Source: Verrucomicrobiales bacterium (GTDB taxonomy: Bacteria > Verrucomicrobiota > Verrucomicrobiia > Limisphaerales > J093). Taken from it: DNA of 64,000 nt. Shown piece by piece: positions 60,041-64,000 of the stretch. The notes beneath the pieces are model-generated. The model saw nothing but the letters and a program-made list of their open reading frames with translations. It made no database searches and had not been told where the DNA came from. The translations under genes and the position numbers were made by a program. The stretch covers positions 1 through 64,000 of the forward strand of contig JACKPV010000026.1 in assembly GCA_024233305.1 (NCBI GenBank), read 5' to 3'. How positions within the stretch are numbered: position 1 is the stretch's first letter; every line of letters begins with the position of its first letter.

Positions 60041-60988
60041 TCAACCGGGCTTCAGGCCGGCCGCGAGGAGGGTCTCGAAGTGGGGCTCGGTCTCCTCCCG
60101 GGAGACCACGCTGGTTTCGACCTGGGAGAAGCCGGCCGCGTTGAGCCACGCATGGAGGTCGCCCTCGCTGAACCCCAGCCAGTGGTCGCCGTAGAGGTCG
60201 CGGGCCGGCGCAAATTCATGTGCCCGGAGATCGAGGATCAGGATTTGTCCGCCGGGACGAAGCGCGTGAAAGGCATTTCGGAGCGCCTGTTGGGGGCGCT
60301 CGGCATGGTGCAGCGCCTGACTCAGAATGATGACGTCCACCTCGCCGGGCGCGAGCGGGGGTTGATGCAGGTCGCCCAGCCGGAATTCCAGATTCTCGAT
60401 CCCGTTGCGTCGCGCCTTGCGGGCGCCGTAGGCCACCATCTTCTCCGAGTTGTCCACGGCGATCACGCGCTGACACCGCCGGGCGAGCAGTTCGCTGATC
60501 AATCCTTCGCCCGAGCCGAGATCGGCGACCACGACCGGGGGCAGCATCCGCAAGAGCAGCTGCCCGAACGCCTGCCACGACCGGCCGGGTCCGTAGCTCC
60601 GGTCGAATCTGCCCGCCACCTGATTGAAATAGACCTGCGCCTGCTCGTTGCGGAGTTCCAGGACGCGGCGCAGGTTGCTTCGATCCGAAGCGGATTCCGG
60701 GAGTTCCGCCGCCCCCTGACGGGCCAGCGCCACATAGTCCGCCGCCTCTTTTCGGGCCCAGGGGGAAAGCTGGTAAAACGTCCGCTTCCCCTCGCGGCGG
60801 CGGCGCAGCAGGCCCGAATCCTCGAGCAACCGCAGGTGCGTCGAGATTCGCGACTGCCCGAGGCGGGTCACTTCCTGGAGTTCATGCACCGACAGTTCAT
60901 CCGTCTCCAGCAGGGCGAGGAGGCGCAAGCGGGTGGGATCCGACAAGGCCCGCAAGGCTTTCAGGGTCGGCGACATTTCGGGCACCAT
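60041..60988 (-). CDS. ArsR-type regulator fused to a SAM-dependent methyltransferase
   Basis: A 315-residue two-domain protein. The N-terminal ArsR winged helix (LKALRALSDPTRLRLLALLE, LSVHELQEVTRLGQSRISTH, LRLLEDSGLLRRRREGKRTF) carries no obvious metal-site cysteines. From about residue 120 a class I methyltransferase follows (VVADLGSGEGLISELLARRC, VIAVDNSEKMVAYGARKARR, VDVIILSQALHHAERPQQAL, LRPGGQILILDL). Similar fusions occur near methionine-cycle genes and may sense SAM or SAH; no such gene is adjacent here. ATG 60988 is used; a TTG at 61015 and an ATG at 60976 are alternatives. Confidence 0.88.
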   Translation of the reverse strand: MVPEMSPTLKALRALSDPTRLRLLALLETDELSVHELQEVTRLGQSRISTHLRLLEDSGLLRRRREGKRTFYQLSPWARKEAADYVALARQGAAELPESASDRSNLRRVLELRNEQAQVYFNQVAGRFDRSYGPGRSWQAFGQLLLRMLPPVVVADLGSGEGLISELLARRCQRVIAVDNSEKMVAYGARKARRNGIENLEFRLGDLHQPPLAPGEVDVIILSQALHHAERPQQALRNAFHALRPGGQILILDLRAHEFAPARDLYGDHWLGFSEGDLHAWLNAAGFSQVETSVVSREETEPHFETLLAAGLKPG

Positions 60989-61014
60989 CCTGCCCTGCGG
61001 GCGCCCGTTTGACA

Positions 61015-61116
61015 ATCATCCCCCGCGACCCGGTCCAGGGGGCGACCGCTGTCCAGGAGCAGTTGGACCGCCTGCTGGCGGAACTCTTCGGTGTAGGCAG
61101 GTCTGGTTTTGGGCAT
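61015..61116 (-). pseudogene. IS3-family transposase OrfA remnant
   Basis: MPKTRPAYTEEFRQQAVQLL followed by LDSGRPLDRVA is the N-terminal helix-turn-helix of IS3/IS911-type OrfA; the sequence is lost after about 34 residues at the ArsR-methyltransferase start. No OrfB is present. Confidence 0.7.
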
Positions 61117-61173
61117 GTCAGTCGGTCTTTCTTCGCTGACTGCGCCCTCCCTGTTCACCAAATCGGAGGAGAC

Positions 61174-61317
61174 CCAGTCCTTCAGGTTCAGCGCCTCGCA
61201 AAGGGGACGCGCCAGCGCCTGGCGGTTGTGGCCTGGGTTTGCTGGGAGCCACTCGTTGACCAGCGCCACGGCATCGGCGCCGGTCAGCCGTTCCTGAATC
61301 GTGGTCGTCGCTTGCAT
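61174..61317 (-). pseudogene. DUF4338 (DruA-like) N-terminal remnant
   Basis: About 48 residues aligning with residues 11-48 of the intact DUF4338 protein of the IS at 13 kb: ADAVALVNEWL against DDIEQVGLWL, NRQALARPLCEALNLKDW against SRKRLAKGLCERWDWRDS. The catalytic-type domain is missing. It lies in the same frame as the IS3 OrfA remnant, marking a scar of mobile elements upstream of dprA. Confidence 0.55.
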
Positions 61318-61399
61318 GCGCCCCGGTGTGGCAAAGGCCGGGACGGATGCTCCGACCTGTTTTCGGGGCCAGGCGCAGGGCTAGGCAGGCGGCAATGGC

Positions 61400-61438
61400 T
61401 TGCGCGGATGCGGCCATTGCGCTATTCCGATGCGCAGT
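61400..61438 (+). promoter_or_regulatory. Promoter of dprA, leaderless geometry
   Basis: TTGCGC (61400-61405), 17 bp spacer, TATTCC (61423-61428), ten bases before ATG 61439. Confidence 0.42.
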
Positions 61439-62545
61439 ATGAATTCCCGCGAGGCCCTGGTCGCCCTGAACATGCTCGAGCACGTCGGTCCCGTGCGACT
61501 GCGCCAGTTGCTGCTGCATTTCGAGGACGCCCCCGCCATCCTGGCCGCTTCGCGGTCGGCGCTCGAACGGGTTCCCGGCATCGGCGGCGAGACGGCGGCG
61601 GCCATCGCGGATTGGGAATCCCGCATCGATCTGGTCGCCGAGTTGCAGCGCATCCAGGACTTCGGGTGCCACGTGCTCACGTCGCAGGACGAGGAGTATC
61701 CGGAACTGCTGCGCCAGATCTACGACCCGCCCATCGTGCTCTACGTGAAAGGGCGGCTCGAGGCGCGCGACAGGAACGCCGTCGCCATGGTGGGCGCGCG
61801 GCGCACGTCCCATTACGGGCTCGAGACCGCCCGCAAGCTCGCCTACCAACTGGCCTACATCGGCGTGACCGTGGTGAGCGGCGGGGCGCGTGGCATCGAC
61901 ACCGCGGCGCATCAGGGAGCGTTGACGGCCAAGGGCCGCACGGTGGCCGTGCTGGGCACCGGGATCAATCTCGTGTTTCCGCCGGAAAACGCGCAGCTGT
62001 TCGAACGTATCGCGGCGCAGGGGGCGGTGCTGACCCAGTTTCCTTTCAACCGGCAGGCCGACCGGCAGACGTTTCCCATCCGCAACCGCATCGTGGCCGG
62101 GATCACCTTGGGCACGCTCGTGGTCGAGGCGGGAATGAACAGCGGCGCGCTGATCACCGCGAACATGGCGGTCGAGAACGGGCGGCAGGTCTTCGCGGTG
62201 CCCGGACGCATCGATTCACCGCAAAGCAAGGGTTGTCATGACTTGATCAAGAAGGGCGCCAAGCTCTGCGAGGGAGCCGAGGACGTGCTCGGCGAGTTCG
62301 AGTACTTGTTTCCGCCGTCCAATCGGCCGTCCGGTCCGGACCCGGCCTCCGCCTTGCCGGCCATCGAACTCCTGCCCAACGAGGAACGGGTGCTGGCCGA
62401 GGTGAACCATGCCGAGCGCACCATGGACGAGATCATTCAACGCGCCGGACTTCCGGCCTCCGCCGTGTCCGTGGCCCTGCTGGCGCTCGAGATGAAGCGC
62501 CTCGTCCGGCAGCTTCCCGGCCGCCTCTTCGTCCGGGTGCGGTAA
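61439..62545 (+). CDS. dprA: DNA-protecting protein DprA
   Basis: Loads RecA on incoming single-stranded DNA during natural transformation. 368 residues: N-terminal SAM/helix-hairpin-helix region (LNMLEHVGPVRLRQLLLHF, LERVPGIGGETAAAIADWE), the Rossmann core (VAMVGARRTSHYGLETARKL, VVSGGARGIDTAAHQGAL, AVLGTGINLVFPPENAQLF, FPIRNRIVAGITLGTLVVEA, NSGALITANMAVENGRQVFA) and the C-terminal winged helix (LPNEERVLAEVNHAERTMDE). Start 61439 fits the promoter geometry; ATG 61430 is in frame but lies between -10 box and expected start. Mobile-element scars lie directly upstream. Confidence 0.95.
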   Translation: MNSREALVALNMLEHVGPVRLRQLLLHFEDAPAILAASRSALERVPGIGGETAAAIADWESRIDLVAELQRIQDFGCHVLTSQDEEYPELLRQIYDPPIVLYVKGRLEARDRNAVAMVGARRTSHYGLETARKLAYQLAYIGVTVVSGGARGIDTAAHQGALTAKGRTVAVLGTGINLVFPPENAQLFERIAAQGAVLTQFPFNRQADRQTFPIRNRIVAGITLGTLVVEAGMNSGALITANMAVENGRQVFAVPGRIDSPQSKGCHDLIKKGAKLCEGAEDVLGEFEYLFPPSNRPSGPDPASALPAIELLPNEERVLAEVNHAERTMDEIIQRAGLPASAVSVALLALEMKRLVRQLPGRLFVRVR

Positions 62546-62663
62546 GGCGCCAAGCTTGCCCCGATTCGGGGCGGAACGCCTCCCCCCACGTGGAGGAGGC
62601 CCGGAGCACCGGACCTCGGTCGGAGCCGTGAGAATGCTCCGGCGGACCCTGCTCGGGTTGTAT

Positions 62664-64000
62664 CTACCGGGCCTTCTCGAACTCGGCGGCCTTGGTCTTC
62701 TCCCAGGCTTGCTTGTCCGCCTGATACTGCCTCTCCAGACGCTCGATCACGGCGCGGGCCTCGCCGAGTTGACGCTCGGTGTCCGCGAGTTGCAGCTCCT
62801 TGCGGAGCCGGTTGAGGCGATGGCGGCGTTGCCCTGCTTCATCCATCCCGGGCGGGGTGGGGAACCGGATCGGCGTTTCCTCGGCCAACCAGTCGTCACT
62901 GCGTTGCGTGCCGAGCGGGACCTGACGGGTATTCACCAGGTTCGCCATCGGGTTGCGCGCCCAGGCGTAGCGATAGTGTTGTGGCGTGGCGACGAACGGA
63001 CTGGCCAGAACCAGGACGTTCCGCTGGTAGATCGGCTGGTTCCGGTTGTCCGTCGAACCGTCGGTATAATAGTCGATCCCGGCGGGAAAGAAGCGGCGGT
63101 CCTCGCCGGCGATGGCAAACCCCAGCATCTGCCCGTCGCTGTCGTCCCGGGTGCGGATCTCTGAACTCATCGTCAGCCGGAGCGTGCCGTCCACACGCTC
63201 GACCTTCTCGATCACCGGCGGCAACCAGTAGTCCGTGGCATCCCGTTCACCGAGGAGCCCGTACTGTGTCGCCAACGCCCATTTGGCCGCGCGTTCTCCA
63301 GCGGGGATCTTGATTTGCGGATGATACCAGCTCTTGCGCAGATCGTACGAACTGGCGAAACCCACCGCGTCGTCGCCGGCTTCCCGAAGCTCGCGGAACG
63401 TCTGGTACTGCGCCTCCCGAATCAGCGCGCCGATGTCGGTCATGGGCTCGACAAATCGTTCCCGGGTCTGGGGTTCGCCGTCGGTGCAGAGGGAGATGGT
63501 GCAGAACGGCAGCTTCGCGTCGCCGAAGGCCGCGCGCCAGGCCCGGATCATCGGGGCGAAGACCTGGTGGTACATCCGCGCGCCGGCTGAGCCCTCGAAA
63601 CAGTTGTTGTATCCCTGATGCCAAACCACCCCACGAACCGCCAGTCCTTCAAGCGGACGGATCACCGACGCGTAACAGTAGCCGGGGCGGTTGCGGTCGG
63701 CCGCCGGGCCGGGGCGCAGGTCGCCGGGCGGCTGACTGTCGGCGGGCATGGGATTCCCTTCGCGCGCGAGCCGTTCCTTCCGGGCTTCGAAGCTGGCAAT
63801 CCGCTGCTTCAGATCGGTCTCTGCGTCGTACGCGGCGATGCGTTCTTCCCAGTCCCGCAGCTTTGCCGCTGTCTCGCGGCCGCTGATCCCTCTCAGCACC
63901 GCTTCCGGCGTCCACGTCTCGACGGTCGTGCCGCCAATCGAGGCGTCGATCAGCCCGATGGGCACCCGGCTGGCCATGTGGATCCGTCGCCCGAACACGT
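62664..64000 (-). CDS. Sialate O-acetylesterase-like protein (partial, 5' end outside)
   Basis: At least 445 residues remain; the start lies beyond the right edge. The segment has VPIGLIDASIGGTTVETWTP, which corresponds to the SxGGT block of SGNH-type sialate O-acetylesterases, then GVVWHQGYNNCFEGSAGARM with the WHQG-N motif, PFCTISLCTDGEPQTRERFV, and a late jelly-roll part. Such enzymes remove O-acetyl groups from sialic acids or plant polysaccharides. The last 70 residues form a charged coiled coil (RLRKELQLADTERQLGEARA), unusual for the family. A GH-like neighbour at the other window end does not connect to it. Confidence 0.86.
   Translation of the reverse strand, partial: VFGRRIHMASRVPIGLIDASIGGTTVETWTPEAVLRGISGRETAAKLRDWEERIAAYDAETDLKQRIASFEARKERLAREGNPMPADSQPPGDLRPGPAADRNRPGYCYASVIRPLEGLAVRGVVWHQGYNNCFEGSAGARMYHQVFAPMIRAWRAAFGDAKLPFCTISLCTDGEPQTRERFVEPMTDIGALIREAQYQTFRELREAGDDAVGFASSYDLRKSWYHPQIKIPAGERAAKWALATQYGLLGERDATDYWLPPVIEKVERVDGTLRLTMSSEIRTRDDSDGQMLGFAIAGEDRRFFPAGIDYYTDGSTDNRNQPIYQRNVLVLASPFVATPQHYRYAWARNPMANLVNTRQVPLGTQRSDDWLAEETPIRFPTPPGMDEAGQRRHRLNRLRKELQLADTERQLGEARAVIERLERQYQADKQAWEKTKAAEFEKAR

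Overview
The window reads as a GC-rich chromosomal segment of a Verrucomicrobiota bacterium, probably of the Limisphaerales/Pedosphaera type. The evidence is a PEP-CTERM sorted P-domain protein, two DUF1080 (3-keto-disaccharide hydrolase-like) proteins, giant secreted proteins with thrombospondin-3-like calcium repeats, a hybrid-length sensor kinase with a two-component-regulator propeller, a relic of a Sig-70_X6-type ECF sigma factor, and homodimeric AceE. The assignment is an inference from gene content; no 16S rRNA or other RNA gene operon is present.

Layout. 1-11.8 kb: tail of a glycosidase-like gene, uvrC, two secreted proteins, a NarL-type response regulator with its propeller sensor kinase, holA and a bifunctional-nuclease-domain gene. 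11.87-16.2 kb is a mobile-element pile-up: a 2.2 kb insertion sequence with 20 bp perfect terminal inverted repeats carrying a DruA-like (DUF4338) gene translationally coupled to an ISKra4-like transposase, then a perfect 22 bp palindrome, then a group II intron whose reverse transcriptase is split by three frame changes. 16.3-22.9 kb: a 1790-residue secreted mosaic protein and a glycine-rich secreted protein. 23-40 kb: rfaE2, nucleoside hydrolase, outer-membrane SphA-like protein, crcB-DUF190, aceE divergent from a lipoate ligase, an alpha/beta hydrolase lacking its serine, an unusual SDR, DUF1080, OPT transporter, orphan solute-binding protein, sppA and argJ. 40-48 kb: amidohydrolase-CBM9 fusion, rpmB, DapA-like aldolase, DegT aminotransferase with an MBL hydrolase, ymdB-like phosphoesterase and xseA. 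48-53.8 kb: a candidate defence locus. 53.8-64 kb: glgC, glmS-mtnP, double DUF1080, a scar region with sigma-factor, DUF4338 and IS3 remnants around an ArsR-methyltransferase, dprA, and a sialate O-acetylesterase that runs off the end.

The most promising system is at 48.28-53.58 kb. A 1350-residue protein with an N-terminal Mrr-like PD-(D/E)XK nuclease domain followed by a STAND-like P-loop NTPase and a long helical C-terminus is divergent from an AAA_14/DUF4143 ATPase. The 52 bp between the two start codons holds two back-to-back promoters and a 12 bp-arm dyad that covers both. The pair is bracketed by two same-orientation copies of a roughly 190 bp imperfect palindromic repeat that occurs four times in the window, each time just downstream of a stop codon.

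A second window-wide signal is at gene starts. Many genes have no Shine-Dalgarno sequence but a TTGnnn/16-18 bp/TAnnnT-like promoter whose -10 box ends 6-10 bases before the start codon (uvrC, sensor kinase, BFN gene, rfaE2, nucleoside hydrolase, sppA, both defence-locus genes, sigma relic, double DUF1080, dprA). This predicts widespread leaderless transcription and was used here to choose several start codons.
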